64,000 nt of DNA from Bacillus tuaregi (GCF_900104575.1 NZ_LT629731.1:3581557-3645556); one strand, 5' to 3'. Positions 10,784-19,672 are shown, numbered from the stretch's first letter. Numbers and translations: made by a program. Notes: generated by a model from the letters alone, not told the origin.

Positions 10784-10910
10784 AAGTATATGGAAAGTAA
10801 TATTTCCCGAAAAAAATCATACAAGCGAGCAGGAGGTTTTTTTCGGAAAATTGCTGTTTTGACATATGCTGTTGAGTCCCAACGGATTACCGATTAAGGA
10901 GGTTTCTTCC

Positions 10911-11891
10911 TTGGATACAGGTACACATGTTGTAATGGGGTTAGCCCTAGGCGGCCTGGCAACACTTGATCCCGTTGTTGCTAGCAGTTCAGCGACAGCA
11001 ACAAGTGTGTTCATTTCAGTGATGGTCGGCTCACAGGCACCTGATATAGATACCGTATTAAAGCTTCGAAACAACGCAATTTATATTAGAAATCATCGTG
11101 GAATTACACACTCGATACCAGCGATTCTTCTATGGCCAATTGGAATTATGGCAGTCGTTTACCCTTTTTTCCCTACTGCTGATTTACTGCATCTTTGGCT
11201 CTGGACATTTTTAGCCGTTTTCCTCCATGTTTTCGTTGATATTTTTAACGCATACGGCACACAAGCATTGCGACCTTTTTCATCAAAATGGGTAGCACTT
11301 GGGGTTATCAATACTTTTGATCCTTTTATTTTCGGTATCCATGTACTGGGTATTATTTTGTGGCTGTTCGGTGCAAATCCTGGGTATATCTTTGCTGCAA
11401 TTTATGCCATTTTAGTTATTTATTACATTGTCCGCTGCTTCGTAAGACAAAATGTATATCGAAAGGTTTTACTAAGAATTCCTGATGCAACTGAAATTAT
11501 CATAGCTCCTACCATGAGATTTCACCAATGGAAAATTGCGGTCATGAATAAACATCAATTTTTTGTTGGACGATCCGTTAATCGACAGGTTCAGATTCTT
11601 GATCAGTTCAATCGTGTTGAGGTTCCTGAAACACCTGTGCTAGAGGCAGCAAAGAAGGATGAAAATCTAGCAGCCTTTCTATCCTTCTCACCTGTTTACC
11701 GCTGGGAAGTTGATGAATATGATGACCATTATGAGGTTCGGTTTATTGACTTACGCTATCGAAGCAAGGATTATTACCCCTTCGTAGCAGTTGTCCATTT
11801 AGACCTTGATTTGAACATCCTCACATCCTATACCGGCTGGATCTTCAGTGAAGAAAAACTCAGAAAAAAACTGGATATTATACCAAGCTAA
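10911..11891 (+). CDS. yfhP: YfhP-like membrane-bound metal-dependent hydrolase family protein
   Basis: 326 residues. The start is set at TTG 10911, 8 nt after a perfect AAGGAGG, giving the family N-terminus LDTGTHVVMG. It belongs to the DUF457/YbcI-type membrane hydrolases: conserved H in DTGTH, the GSQAPDID motif near residue 43 and RNHRGITHS near 64 could bind metal, followed by four or five membrane helices (~75-195) and a soluble C-terminal third. B. subtilis yfhP occupies the same position beside mutY. The substrate is unknown. Confidence 0.85.
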   Translation: MDTGTHVVMGLALGGLATLDPVVASSSATATSVFISVMVGSQAPDIDTVLKLRNNAIYIRNHRGITHSIPAILLWPIGIMAVVYPFFPTADLLHLWLWTFLAVFLHVFVDIFNAYGTQALRPFSSKWVALGVINTFDPFIFGIHVLGIILWLFGANPGYIFAAIYAILVIYYIVRCFVRQNVYRKVLLRIPDATEIIIAPTMRFHQWKIAVMNKHQFFVGRSVNRQVQILDQFNRVEVPETPVLEAAKKDENLAAFLSFSPVYRWEVDEYDDHYEVRFIDLRYRSKDYYPFVAVVHLDLDLNILTSYTGWIFSEEKLRKKLDIIPS

Positions 11892-11921
11892 AGCGATGTC
11901 GTGTTCGAACATCGCTTTTTT
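11891..11921 (+). terminator. Terminator of yfhP
   Basis: Stem AAGCGATGT / ACATCGCTT followed by TTTTT, beginning at the last base of the stop codon. Confidence 0.85.
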
Positions 11922-11981
11922 GCGTTGATTATTAGCTTAACATGCTCCATTTCATTTCCAATAATTTAACATCACAAAACG

Positions 11982-12010
11982 TGATAGCTCCTGTAAAAAT
12001 GCACAAACTA
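11982..12010 (+). promoter_or_regulatory. Candidate sigma-G promoter of sspK
   Basis: TGATA, a 17-bp spacer, then CAAACTA resembles the forespore sigma-G consensus, 64 bp before the sspK ATG. This fits the known forespore expression of SASP genes; the -10 match is imperfect. Confidence 0.4.
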
Positions 12011-12073
12011 GTTGTAAGTGGTCATTAAGATTTGATGATCACGGTTCTTATCCCGCATTTAGGAGGTCATCAC

Positions 12074-12247
12074 ATGCGTAACAAAGAAAAAGGTTTCCCC
12101 AATTTAAATAATAATAAATTAGAGGGAGAACCTCGTGCTAAAGCGGAATATGCCTCTAAAAGAGCAGATGGAACCATCAACACACATCCGCAGGAAAGAA
12201 TGCGTGCATCTTCCCATAGAGACATCGATACATCCAATTTGTTTTAA
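12074..12247 (+). CDS. sspK: Small acid-soluble spore protein K
   Basis: 57 residues beginning [10 protein letters not shown], with the family core [20 protein letters not shown] and HPQERMRAS. It closely follows B. subtilis SspK, a minor forespore SASP. The ATG at 12074 lies 7 nt after AGGAGGT. It is placed next to yfhH on the opposite strand, as in B. subtilis. Too short and too polar for a membrane protein. Confidence 0.92.
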   Translation: MRNKEKGFPNLNNNKLEGEPRAKAEYASKRADGTINTHPQERMRASSHRDIDTSNLF

Positions 12248-12281
12248 TTTAAGGTAAATCTCATTGAATTCCACCAGCTTG

Positions 12282-12311
12282 CTTCAGTAAGGAGTCGCAT
12301 CCTTACTGAAG
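12282..12311. terminator. Inverted repeat between sspK and yfhH
   Basis: 11-bp perfect stem CTTCAGTAAGG / CCTTACTGAAG between convergent genes; it overlaps the yfhH stop codon. No strong T-run follows, so it may act as a weak terminator. Confidence 0.5.
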
Positions 12312-12629
12312 TTTAACAAGCATTGAGATTGGCAGCGCTTCTTCCTCCTGTCCATTTCGCAGTCGATGCCCCCACGCAAACACGCCATTTAAATAGTCTA
12401 TTTTAAAATAAGCACCCGGGTCTCCCTCAATCTGGTATATTTCCCCAGGAATAAAATCTTCTGGATTTAATAGATAAGCTTTTGCCATAACTGCCTTTCT
12501 TTCCAAAACAGCAAACTCATTTACCATTCCCATTTGCTCGGCTTTTCTCGCCTTTTCATGTAATTTAGCAATTTCCTGATGTAACTCATATTCCGATAGC
12601 TGACTGTATCTCTTTTCCTGCTGCTCCAT
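12303..12629 (-). CDS. yfhH: YfhH-like protein (DUF1811)
   Basis: 108 residues: an N-terminal helical half rich in Glu/Lys (about 1-45) and a C-terminal small beta domain with GDPGAYFKIDYLNGVFAWG. This is the YfhH/DUF1811 family, found beside recX in Bacillus. The start at 12629 has AAAGGGGATGG upstream; an extended frame 42 bp longer has no ribosome site. Function unknown. Confidence 0.85.
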   Translation of the reverse strand: MEQQEKRYSQLSEYELHQEIAKLHEKARKAEQMGMVNEFAVLERKAVMAKAYLLNPEDFIPGEIYQIEGDPGAYFKIDYLNGVFAWGHRLRNGQEEEALPISMLVKLQ

Positions 12630-12716
12630 AATACCATCCCCTTTATCCTCTTTCGGACTCTTGTCTATCATTTAGTATAATGAAAAAATATTTAATAGGA
12701 AAGAAAAGCGTATTAC

Positions 12717-13526
12717 CTAATCATTCCATTCCTGCTGGTTGAAGTAAGCTTCAATTTGTTCGAGTGAAAAACCTTTTCGATAAAGGGCACTTTTCATTTT
12801 TTGCTCGTAAGCATACCCGGTTTCAGCCGCAAATTTTCGCTTCAGCTTCCCCGCCTGGTAACTTAAGGCTTCCATTCCATCATCATTTCTTTGCAGATTT
12901 GTCCCTTCAATTGCCTCAGCGATAATATCAAAGCCAAAGCCTTTACGAATTAATTTTTGTTCCAGCTTTGCCCGAAGGACTCTTTCAGAATCCTTTTGAT
13001 TTTTCTGTGCACTTTTTTCACAAAGGACTTTCGCTTTATCAAGCTGTGCCTCATAGGGATATTCCTTAAGAGCATCGTTGATAAATTTATCGCTGATTCC
13101 TTTTTCCTTTAGCTCATTTCGGATTAAGACAGTGCCTTTATCGGTTGTATTCATTTGCGTTCTGACATAAGCAATTGCGTATTGCTCATCATTTAGGAAT
13201 TGGTATTCATACAGCTTGATAATGACCTCTTGAATGATTGGCTCATCTACCTCTTTTTCTGCTAAATAAGTACGAACCTCTGACTCTGATCTAATTCTGC
13301 GTGTTAAATACTGAAGGGCTCGATTATAGGCCTTACGGATATCGTCATCATAATGAATCTCAGTAATCAAAAAGTCATCTAATTCCATGCCTTTTTTCAA
13401 CTGATACTTTACTAATACCCCTTCATCGACACTAAAAGCATATTTTTCCCCATTTCCGTCATCAAGAAATAGATTATAACGCTCTTTATTTTTTTGCTGT
13501 GTTGTAATTTTTGTAATGATCGGCAT
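12717..13526 (-). CDS. recX: Regulatory protein RecX
   Basis: 269 residues from the ATG at 13526 (GGTGAGG upstream; GTG at 13535 is a less likely start). RecX binds RecA filaments and modulates strand exchange. The three-helix RecX repeats are recognisable: ALQYLTRRIRSESEVRTYL, then YEYQFLNDEQYAIAYVR and QKLIRKGFGFDIIAEAI, with a fourth copy near the C-terminus (ALYRKGFSLEQIEAYF). Bacillus RecX is long (~265 residues) like this one. It is next to yfhH as in B. subtilis yfhG. Confidence 0.9.
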   Translation of the reverse strand: MPIITKITTQQKNKERYNLFLDDGNGEKYAFSVDEGVLVKYQLKKGMELDDFLITEIHYDDDIRKAYNRALQYLTRRIRSESEVRTYLAEKEVDEPIIQEVIIKLYEYQFLNDEQYAIAYVRTQMNTTDKGTVLIRNELKEKGISDKFINDALKEYPYEAQLDKAKVLCEKSAQKNQKDSERVLRAKLEQKLIRKGFGFDIIAEAIEGTNLQRNDDGMEALSYQAGKLKRKFAAETGYAYEQKMKSALYRKGFSLEQIEAYFNQQEWND

Positions 13527-13640
13527 CAACTTCACCTCACCTTAAATGTAGCATATCCAACCGTCCTATTTGAATAGAACAATTCCATATGGGAAGATAA
13601 GCCACAAAGTAATTTCATTATTTTTACTATTTCAACCTGA

Positions 13641-13670
13641 GTATGAATCATTTTTATTAAGGGGAAAATG
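13641..13670 (+). promoter_or_regulatory. sigma-F-type forespore promoter of yfhE
   Basis: GTATG, a 15-bp spacer and GGGGAAAATG. The -10 fits the GGnRAnAnTR pattern of sigma F at every position, the -35 fits GYWTA at four of five, and spacing is canonical. It lies 33 bp before the small gene at 13703. Confidence 0.55.
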
Positions 13671-13702
13671 TGGAAGATACTTTCATGAAAGGAAGGATTC
13701 AA

Positions 13703-13825
13703 ATGGCGAAAAAAACAGACAAGGAAAAAAGTGCTTTATCAAGTATGCAGGCCGTAACTTATCAACGTGAATTCAAAATGGCAGATCGTGCCGGCGGTTT
13801 TATGGACCGAAAAGGAAGAAAGTAA
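13703..13825 (+). CDS. yfhE: YfhE-like very small basic protein
   Basis: 40 residues, strongly basic, with the core SMQAVTYQREFKMADRAGG. It corresponds by size, pattern and place (between recX and yfhD) to B. subtilis yfhE. GGAAGGA precedes the ATG. The forespore-type promoter upstream suggests expression in the prespore. No function is known. Confidence 0.72.
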   Translation: MAKKTDKEKSALSSMQAVTYQREFKMADRAGGFMDRKGRK

Positions 13826-13911
13826 TAAGTGACTAGCTCCTGTGACTAGTCCTCAAATTAACGTTAAGCTTGTAACAACTTACCTTTCATAGTCAGTTAA
13901 TACGGGAGCAT

Positions 13912-13944
13912 AATAAAGTATGGAGCTACGCTTCATACTTTATT
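13912..13944 (+). promoter_or_regulatory. Leader stem-loop before the first YfhD gene
   Basis: 11-bp perfect inverted repeat AATAAAGTATG / CATACTTTATT immediately before the ribosome site AAGGGAG at 13950. It could be an mRNA-stabilising stem or the terminator of yfhE. Confidence 0.45.
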
Positions 13945-13964
13945 TATTGAAGGGAGTTTTGTCG

Positions 13965-14150
13965 ATGGGTCGAGCACAAGGGCATAAAACACGTGACAGA
14001 AATAAAAGCTCGTTGCCTCAAGTTCCAAAAAATATGAAATACGATCGCATGAGCGAGGAATATGCTCAAGAATTAAATAATCAAATCAGCAGAGAAGAAC
14101 AAGCATTATCAAATGCTGCAAACCAAAGAAATCAAGGAAATAAAGGCTGA
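13965..14150 (+). CDS. yfhD: YfhD-family small protein, first tandem copy
   Basis: 61 residues starting MGRAQGHKTRDRNKSSLPQ, the conserved YfhD N-terminus, and ending with an acidic-polar helix (EEYAQELNNQISREEQALSN). The ATG at 13965 follows AAGGGAG with 8 nt spacing; a longer frame from 13920 would place the start inside a hairpin. B. subtilis has a single yfhD here; in this genome a second related gene follows 46 bp downstream. Confidence 0.78.
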   Translation: MGRAQGHKTRDRNKSSLPQVPKNMKYDRMSEEYAQELNNQISREEQALSNAANQRNQGNKG

Positions 14151-14196
14151 TTATAGTAGGTAAGGATCTATTACAAGAAAAAGGGGTTTTGGCATA

Positions 14197-14343
14197 ATGG
14201 CTAGAAAAAATCAATTTCAAAATAATTTAAAATCCGATGGCATTGATGAAGAATTCTCCCGAGAATTAGCGGACCAAGAAGATTTAGAGGCTCAAGCACG
14301 AGCAGAAGCAGCCAATCAACGAGTAAAGCGAAAGAATAAATGA
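14197..14343 (+). CDS. YfhD-family small protein, second tandem copy
   Basis: 48 residues. The C-terminal half EEFSRELADQEDLEAQARAE aligns with the C-terminal half of the preceding gene (EEYAQELNNQ...), and the tail is basic (QRVKRKNK). It lacks the LPQVPKN segment of the first copy. AAGGGG lies before the ATG. The two genes look like a duplication that has diverged at the N-terminus. Function unknown. Confidence 0.7.
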   Translation: MARKNQFQNNLKSDGIDEEFSRELADQEDLEAQARAEAANQRVKRKNK

Positions 14344-14350
14344 ACCAATC

Positions 14351-14542
14351 TGTGGATATAGTTATCCACAATATTGTTAACAATGTTAGTAACTTAACCG
14401 ATCATGATAATATCAATCCCTAAGCAAACCATTAATTGTGTATAAATTTCCTTAAATACAGTAAATTTTCTGTGGATTATGTGGGTAAAGTTGTGGAAAC
14501 AATGCTGTATAACACTTTACCCTGTTGATAACTTTATCCACA
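14351..14542. promoter_or_regulatory. Cluster of DnaA boxes
   Basis: Two perfect TTATCCACA boxes (14362-14370 and 14534-14542) and four single-mismatch boxes on the other strand (14351-14359, 14471-14479, 14480-14488, 14523-14531), plus a two-mismatch site at 14492-14500. The non-coding gap after the YfhD pair contains nothing else. Such clusters away from oriC bind DnaA in B. subtilis and tune initiation or local transcription. Confidence 0.75.
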
Positions 14543-14557
14543 TTCCATACCTTAAGT

Positions 14558-14584
14558 AAAAGCCGGGAATTTTCCCGGCTTTTT
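14558..14584. terminator. Terminator downstream of panF
   Basis: Stem AAAGCCGGGAA / TTCCCGGCTTT with T-runs on both strands, adjoining the panF stop. Confidence 0.88.
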
Positions 14585-16028
14585 ATTCTGCCCTCATGCA
14601 ACGTGTACCACTAGATACAGTCGTCAAACTTACAAGTACATAGGTAACAAGCGAAAGTAAAACAGGTAAAACAACCGTATGCATGCCAAAAGCACTAGGA
14701 AAGACACGATCAATTAGAATATAGGAACCCATACCAATAATCATAGAAGAAATCGCTCCGTATTTATTTCCTTTTCCCCAGTAAAGACCCAATACAATTG
14801 GCCATAAAAAGACAGATTCAAGTCCGCCGAATGCAAAGAGATTCAGCCACGCCAATAGCTCAGGTGGATTTAAAGCAAATAAAATCACCGTTGCCCCGAT
14901 AACGGTCGTTACCCAAAGACTTGTTTGCTTAATTTGCTTTTCTGTCGCATCGGGTTTTATAAAATTCAAGAATATATCCTTCACAATAGTTGAGCTGACG
15001 AGAATTAATAATGAAGAGATGGTCGACATAATGGCAGCCATTGGAGCTGAAAGAACCAAGCCTGCCAAAAAAGGAGACAATACTTTTAATGTAAGCATCG
15101 GCATGACCTTATCGCCAATTTCAATTCCCGGCAAGACTGCCCGGGCTAATACACCTATTAAATGCATGCCAAACATAATCGTCCCAATCACAATGGTGCC
15201 AATGATGATGGCTTGGTGCATGGACTTAGAGTCTTTATAGGACATCGCTCGAACTGCCATCTGTGGAAGACCGATTACCCCTACTCCAATCAAAATCCAA
15301 AAAGTGGAGACATATAGCGACGTTAACTGCCGGTCGGCCCCATATGGGGAGATAAAATCTGGGTTTTCTGCAGCTAAGCTGGACATGATTGCCGGTAAGC
15401 CACCACCTACAACAATGGTCGCTATCAGCAGGATAATCGTTCCGACCAGCATAACAATTCCTTGGACAGTATCAGTCAGTACAACGGCTCTAAAGCCTCC
15501 GATAAGCACATACAAAAGCACGGTGAAAGCAAAAATCAAGAGTGAGGCTTGATATGATAATCCTGTTAAAGACTCAATTAACCTCCCACCACCGACCCAT
15601 TGTGCAATCATAGATGAAAATAAAAAGATAATGATACTTAAGGCAGAGACAAGAACAATGATATTGCTTTTATAGCGGTCTTTTAAAAAATCAATCACCG
15701 TTATGTAATTATTTTTTCTTGCCATGATGGCAAACTTTTTTCCCAATACCATTAAGACAAAGTAGCCAGCAGGCAGTTGCGCCATTGACAGCAGCACCCA
15801 GCCTAAACCGGTTGTATAGGCAACACCAGGTCCGCCGATAAAGCTACTGGCACTTCCGTATGTAGCAATCAGTGTCATAGCCAGCACAAATCCGCCCAAT
15901 TCTCTGCCACCAAGAAAATATTCCTGAAGAAAATTCGTGGACGTTTTTACAAACCGATTGGCCCAAACACCAATCAAAAAATAGAGAATCAGAAAAAAGG
16001 ATAATGGGATAATAACAGCTGTATTCAT
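14583..16028 (-). CDS. panF: Sodium/pantothenate symporter PanF
   Basis: 481 residues with about 13 hydrophobic helices, solute:sodium symporter family. Family-typical stretches are GGRELGGFVLAMTLIATYGSASSF near residue 40, the GFRAVVLTDTVQG signature near 175 and IMSTISSLLILVSS near 330. Assignment to PanF rather than a proline or sugar symporter rests on the overlapping upstream DUF997 gene, the usual panF partner, and on the overall sequence. Imports pantothenate with Na+ for coenzyme A synthesis. Start ATG overlaps the upstream stop by 4 bp (translational coupling). Confidence 0.85.
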   Translation of the reverse strand: MNTAVIIPLSFFLILYFLIGVWANRFVKTSTNFLQEYFLGGRELGGFVLAMTLIATYGSASSFIGGPGVAYTTGLGWVLLSMAQLPAGYFVLMVLGKKFAIMARKNNYITVIDFLKDRYKSNIIVLVSALSIIIFLFSSMIAQWVGGGRLIESLTGLSYQASLLIFAFTVLLYVLIGGFRAVVLTDTVQGIVMLVGTIILLIATIVVGGGLPAIMSSLAAENPDFISPYGADRQLTSLYVSTFWILIGVGVIGLPQMAVRAMSYKDSKSMHQAIIIGTIVIGTIMFGMHLIGVLARAVLPGIEIGDKVMPMLTLKVLSPFLAGLVLSAPMAAIMSTISSLLILVSSTIVKDIFLNFIKPDATEKQIKQTSLWVTTVIGATVILFALNPPELLAWLNLFAFGGLESVFLWPIVLGLYWGKGNKYGAISSMIIGMGSYILIDRVFPSAFGMHTVVLPVLLSLVTYVLVSLTTVSSGTRCMRAE

Positions 16029-16291
16029 TTTCTATTCCCCTCTTCCTCTTCAAACGGTACCTCTTTAAAAAAGAATTTTACACATAGAGAAACGATAATG
16101 AACATGATAATCGTTCCAACTACGCAGCTATAAAAGAACCATTCAGGTAGCCCCAAAATATAATTGTATTTTCGCGGGTCCCCTGATCCCAATCCATATG
16201 CAAAACCATACCAGCAAAGAAAATTAATAATGACTAAGATAACGCCGATAACAGCTTCCTTATGGGCGATTTTAAACCTTTTATCCTCCAA
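16025..16291 (-). CDS. YhdT-like small membrane protein (DUF997), PanF partner
   Basis: 88 residues with two membrane helices (residues ~13-33 and ~53-72) and a charged C-terminal tail. The stretch CWYGFAYGLGSGDPRKYNYILGLPEWFF is characteristic of DUF997 (E. coli YhdT), which is encoded directly before panF in many bacteria. Start is TTG at 16291 with GAGGTGGG upstream. Its stop overlaps the panF start. Role in transport is inferred from gene linkage alone. Confidence 0.85.
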   Translation of the reverse strand: MEDKRFKIAHKEAVIGVILVIINFLCWYGFAYGLGSGDPRKYNYILGLPEWFFYSCVVGTIIMFIIVSLCVKFFFKEVPFEEEEGNRK

Positions 16292-16370
16292 TTTTACCCA
16301 CCTCTCTTTTACGGATTAGCTTGCCCGGAAAATAAATAAGCTATCATTGAATTTTTCTAGTTTTCACAGC

Positions 16371-16401
16371 AAAAAACTCCAGGCAGCGATTGCCTCTGGA
16401 G
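16371..16401 (-). terminator. Terminator of the M15 peptidase gene
   Basis: Stem CTCCAGAGGCA / TGCCTGGAG followed on the minus strand by TTTTTTG. Confidence 0.82.
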
Positions 16402-16461
16402 CTTATTCAACACTATTATCGGTTACATATTCAAAAGCTTTAGTTTTATACAGGTCTTTTT

Positions 16462-17037
16462 TCAGCTATCAGTCTCTAATTGCTCCTCTGGTCTTGCCCC
16501 ACTTTGTAGGGCTGCAATTGTAAGACCAAAATCCATTTGAAGATGTGGGTAATCCTTAAACCGAGCCCAATCTCCACCCCATTCAAATCCAAGACCCTTT
16601 GCAAGAGCAACCACTTCCGTCCAATCCGGAGTGCTGTTTCCATTCCCATCATACTTCATATCCCAAATAACATCACCAGAGGGAATCTTTAATGCAAAAT
16701 CGACTGCGAGTCCAAAGTTATGATAGGACTCGCCTCCCTTTGCATAAGTGACAATTGAGCCCTCTGTTGAACGACCTTTTTCATATAATTGATCCTGATC
16801 CTCTGCACTTCTGAAATCATCCGTTATAGCAACCTCAATCCCTTTTTCAGCAGCCTGTTGTATCAGCTGATTTGTCTTTTCCTCTACTACCGGATGAAGC
16901 CCCTCCGGCATGGTTGTACTATGGTTAATCTCAACATCCCCATCCGGCTGGATTAAATATTGGAAATATAAAATTACAACAATAAACACAAGAATAAATG
17001 TAACGAAAGAACTACCCATCCATTTCCTTTTCAACAT
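16462..17037 (-). CDS. M15-family peptidoglycan peptidase (CwlK/VanY type)
   Basis: 191 residues with one N-terminal membrane anchor (residues ~9-26) and an extracytoplasmic M15 domain. Zinc/catalytic motifs are SYHNFGLAVDF (His and Asp ligands) and YPHLQMDF (second His); DDFRSAEDQDQLYEKGRS precedes them. This arrangement fits L-alanyl-D-glutamate endopeptidase CwlK or a D,D-carboxypeptidase. GGAAGGGATTAGGC sets the start at ATG 17037; a longer frame to 17106 lacks a ribosome site. Acts on cell-wall peptides; exact bond cleaved cannot be decided. Confidence 0.82.
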   Translation of the reverse strand: MLKRKWMGSSFVTFILVFIVVILYFQYLIQPDGDVEINHSTTMPEGLHPVVEEKTNQLIQQAAEKGIEVAITDDFRSAEDQDQLYEKGRSTEGSIVTYAKGGESYHNFGLAVDFALKIPSGDVIWDMKYDGNGNSTPDWTEVVALAKGLGFEWGGDWARFKDYPHLQMDFGLTIAALQSGARPEEQLETDS

Positions 17038-17238
17038 GCCTAATCCCTTCCTAATTGAACTAACTCTATTATACGAAAAATACAAGATGATAGTTTCATA
17101 ATACAAAAGAAATCACCTAAGACTTTAGTGCTTATTTTCGCAGTTAATAATGTGTAATTTCACTCAATAAAGACGCAAATACCGGCAATGATTATGGTAT
17201 TATTTACTCATAACCAATGCTGGGCTGGAGGGATTCTG

Positions 17239-18531
17239 GTGTTTTTTACAAAACAAAAGCAAGAGAAACAGACATGGGAGCCAATAAGAGGAGCAGGGAA
17301 AATTGTTATATCTAATGAAAGCGTTATAAAAAGGCAACTGGAAATGATTAGTCTTACAATCGAAGACCTTGATATCATTCATGCATTACAGCCATTTATA
17401 AAAGAAAAATTGGATATGATTGCTAATCAATATTATCGGGACCTTGAACTAGAACCATCATTAGTAAAGGTTATTAAGGATAATAGCTCCATAGACCGTT
17501 TAAAAGGGACTCTTAAGCAGCATCTCCTTGAAATGTTTACAGGGATAATTGATGAAAGTTTTATTGATAAACGAATTAGGATTGCACAAATGCATGTGAA
17601 GATTGGACTTCCAACTAAATGGTATATGGCTGCCTTTCAAAATCTACTACTTGCTATTATCTCCATTATTATCGACAAGCTCAACCAATCAAATGACCGT
17701 CTTGTTGCCATTCAAGCTGTCACAAAAATCTTAAATCTTGAACAGCAATTGGTGCTAGAAGCTTACGAGGCTGAAGTTAACCGAATGAATATCGAAGCTG
17801 AAGAGGAGAAAAAATCAATACGTGAAGCAGTTGCGAATGCCTCAGTAAATCTAGCGGCCATTTCTGAAGAAACAGATGCTTCGTTTCAGCATTTATGTAC
17901 GCAATCCAATGATATTACAGCTATTGCAAATAAGGGGTCTGAGTTATCCACTTTAGCAGAAGAACGAGCGCTTAAAGGAAAGGATCAGCTCCATAAACAG
18001 ACGGTAAATCTAGCTAATATTCATCGGTCGGTGAATGATATATCGAGTGATGTCCAGGTTCTGTTAAATATCTCTAAACAAACGCAAGAAATTGTTGAAA
18101 TTGTAACGGGTATTGCAGACCAAACCAATTTACTATCCCTAAATGCCGCCATTGAAGCTGCCAGAGCCGGCGAACATGGACGAGGTTTTTCTATTGTTGC
18201 AGATGAAGTAAGAAAGTTATCCGAGGAAACGAAGAAATCTGTTACAAATGTTTCCTCTCTTACCTTAAACACCAACACACAAATTGAAAAGCTAAAGCAA
18301 TCACTTGAAATGATTAAAGCAGCCGTAAATGAAGAAAACAAAACGATGGAAGAAACGGAACATTACTTTCAACAAATATTAGTCGCCCTAGATGAAACAA
18401 AAGTCCAAAATCATAAAATCGAACAGGAGCTCCATGCATTTGTTAACAGAACAAATGAATTAGGTGCTGCCTTTAAAGAAGTGGCAGTGTCTGCTACGGA
18501 TTTGACAATGATTTCTCAGGACATTCATTAA
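17239..18531 (+). CDS. hemAT: Heme-based aerotactic transducer HemAT
   Basis: 430 residues, no membrane segment. Residues ~30-175 form a sensor globin with the proximal heme His at H119 ([16 protein letters not shown]); the C-terminal half is a methyl-accepting chemotaxis signalling domain with the hairpin tip [23 protein letters not shown]. It senses O2 and signals to CheA for aerotaxis. Start GTG 17239 follows GGAGGG and gives the B. subtilis length. Upstream TAAA...GGCAATGA resembles a sigma-D promoter, but spacing and -10 are poor. Fits the motility genes motAB elsewhere in the window. Confidence 0.93.
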   Translation: MFFTKQKQEKQTWEPIRGAGKIVISNESVIKRQLEMISLTIEDLDIIHALQPFIKEKLDMIANQYYRDLELEPSLVKVIKDNSSIDRLKGTLKQHLLEMFTGIIDESFIDKRIRIAQMHVKIGLPTKWYMAAFQNLLLAIISIIIDKLNQSNDRLVAIQAVTKILNLEQQLVLEAYEAEVNRMNIEAEEEKKSIREAVANASVNLAAISEETDASFQHLCTQSNDITAIANKGSELSTLAEERALKGKDQLHKQTVNLANIHRSVNDISSDVQVLLNISKQTQEIVEIVTGIADQTNLLSLNAAIEAARAGEHGRGFSIVADEVRKLSEETKKSVTNVSSLTLNTNTQIEKLKQSLEMIKAAVNEENKTMEETEHYFQQILVALDETKVQNHKIEQELHAFVNRTNELGAAFKEVAVSATDLTMISQDIH

Positions 18532-18547
18532 TAAATGTAAGAAAATG

Positions 18548-18585
18548 GAGAGGGTGGTTGCGCGATATTCTACCCTCTCTTTTAT
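18548..18585 (+). terminator. Terminator of hemAT
   Basis: Stem GAGAGGGT / ACCCTCTC followed by TTTTAT, 17 bp after the stop. Confidence 0.75.
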
Positions 18586-18796
18586 ACTTTATAATTCAAT
18601 GCCAAAGCCACCCAAAATATAGATTTTGTCAATATCCTTACAAATACTTCGTAAACGTTCGAACTATTTGTGAACAATTGAACAAAATATAGACAGACTC
18701 TATTAGAATACGGTAAATTTTGATTGTATTATACATTAACAATCCAACAAATAGCTAAACAAAACATTAATCTTTTTTTGAAAGCCGGTGATTACT

Positions 18797-19672
18797 ATGA
18801 ATTTTAATCAACTCCAGTACTTTTGTGTTTTAGCTGAAACCGAGCATTATACAAAGGCAGCCAAACTACTAGCAATCACCCAACCAAGCTTAACGCATTC
18901 TATAAAGGAATTAGAAAAGGATTTGGGCGTTTGCCTGTTCAATAAGCAAGGCCGTAACGTTAAAATAAATCAATATGGCTATTTTCTGTACGAGCATGTC
19001 CGTCCTATTCTATCTAATTTGGAAAAAACGAGGAATGAATTACAAATCTTAATTGACCCCAGAAAAGGAACGATTAACCTTTCCTTTGTACACACTCTGT
19101 CTCAGCATTTCATCCCTAAATTAATTCATGATTTTCTACAAGTAGAGGAAAATAATCAAATTCAATTTGCATTAAATCAAGGGACTACGGAGGAAATAAA
19201 AGAGGGGCTTAGATCGAACAAAATTGATATCGCATTTACTTCCAAAATAGCAGACGAAGGTATTACTTCCGTTCCTATCATGAAGCAGGAGCTTATGTTA
19301 ATCACTCCAAATGAACATCCTTTAGCAGGAAAGCAGGAAATTGATTTAGTTGATGCCGCTAAATATCCTTTTATTTACTATAATCAAGAATGTGGATTGC
19401 GCCCGACTCTTGATGAGTTGTTTAACTGCATCCATGTAAAGCCGCATATTGCTTATGAGGTAGATGATGATAGCACAGTTTGCGGCTTCGTGGCAGCTAA
19501 CCTAGGAATTGCGGTTGTACCAAATATTTATCGCCTTGACCGTTTCCCTGTCAAAGCACTTAAAATTATCAATCCTCCTTATGAACCATACATCTACTTA
19601 AGCTATTGCACATATAAATTTATGTCGCCACCTGTAACCAAATTGAAAGACTATGTTTTATCTACATTTTAG
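18797..19672 (+). CDS. LysR-family transcriptional regulator
   Basis: 291 residues: N-terminal winged helix (MNFNQLQYFCVLAETEHYTKAAKLL and TQPSLTHSIKELEKDLG), then the two-lobe effector domain. ATG 18797 is preceded by GGTGATT. The protein is a clear paralogue of the LysR regulator at 24491 (same FxVLAxxEHxTKAA and TQPSLxHxIxELEKxLG stretches). No target gene is divergently arranged next to it, so ligand and regulon are unknown. A REP palindrome follows the stop. Confidence 0.88.
   Translation: MNFNQLQYFCVLAETEHYTKAAKLLAITQPSLTHSIKELEKDLGVCLFNKQGRNVKINQYGYFLYEHVRPILSNLEKTRNELQILIDPRKGTINLSFVHTLSQHFIPKLIHDFLQVEENNQIQFALNQGTTEEIKEGLRSNKIDIAFTSKIADEGITSVPIMKQELMLITPNEHPLAGKQEIDLVDAAKYPFIYYNQECGLRPTLDELFNCIHVKPHIAYEVDDDSTVCGFVAANLGIAVVPNIYRLDRFPVKALKIINPPYEPYIYLSYCTYKFMSPPVTKLKDYVLSTF

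Noticed and set aside
17160-17200. sigma-D promoter for hemAT (TAAA...GGCAATGA)
   Set aside because: Spacer of 13 and a poor -10; noted in the hemAT entry but not strong enough for its own feature.
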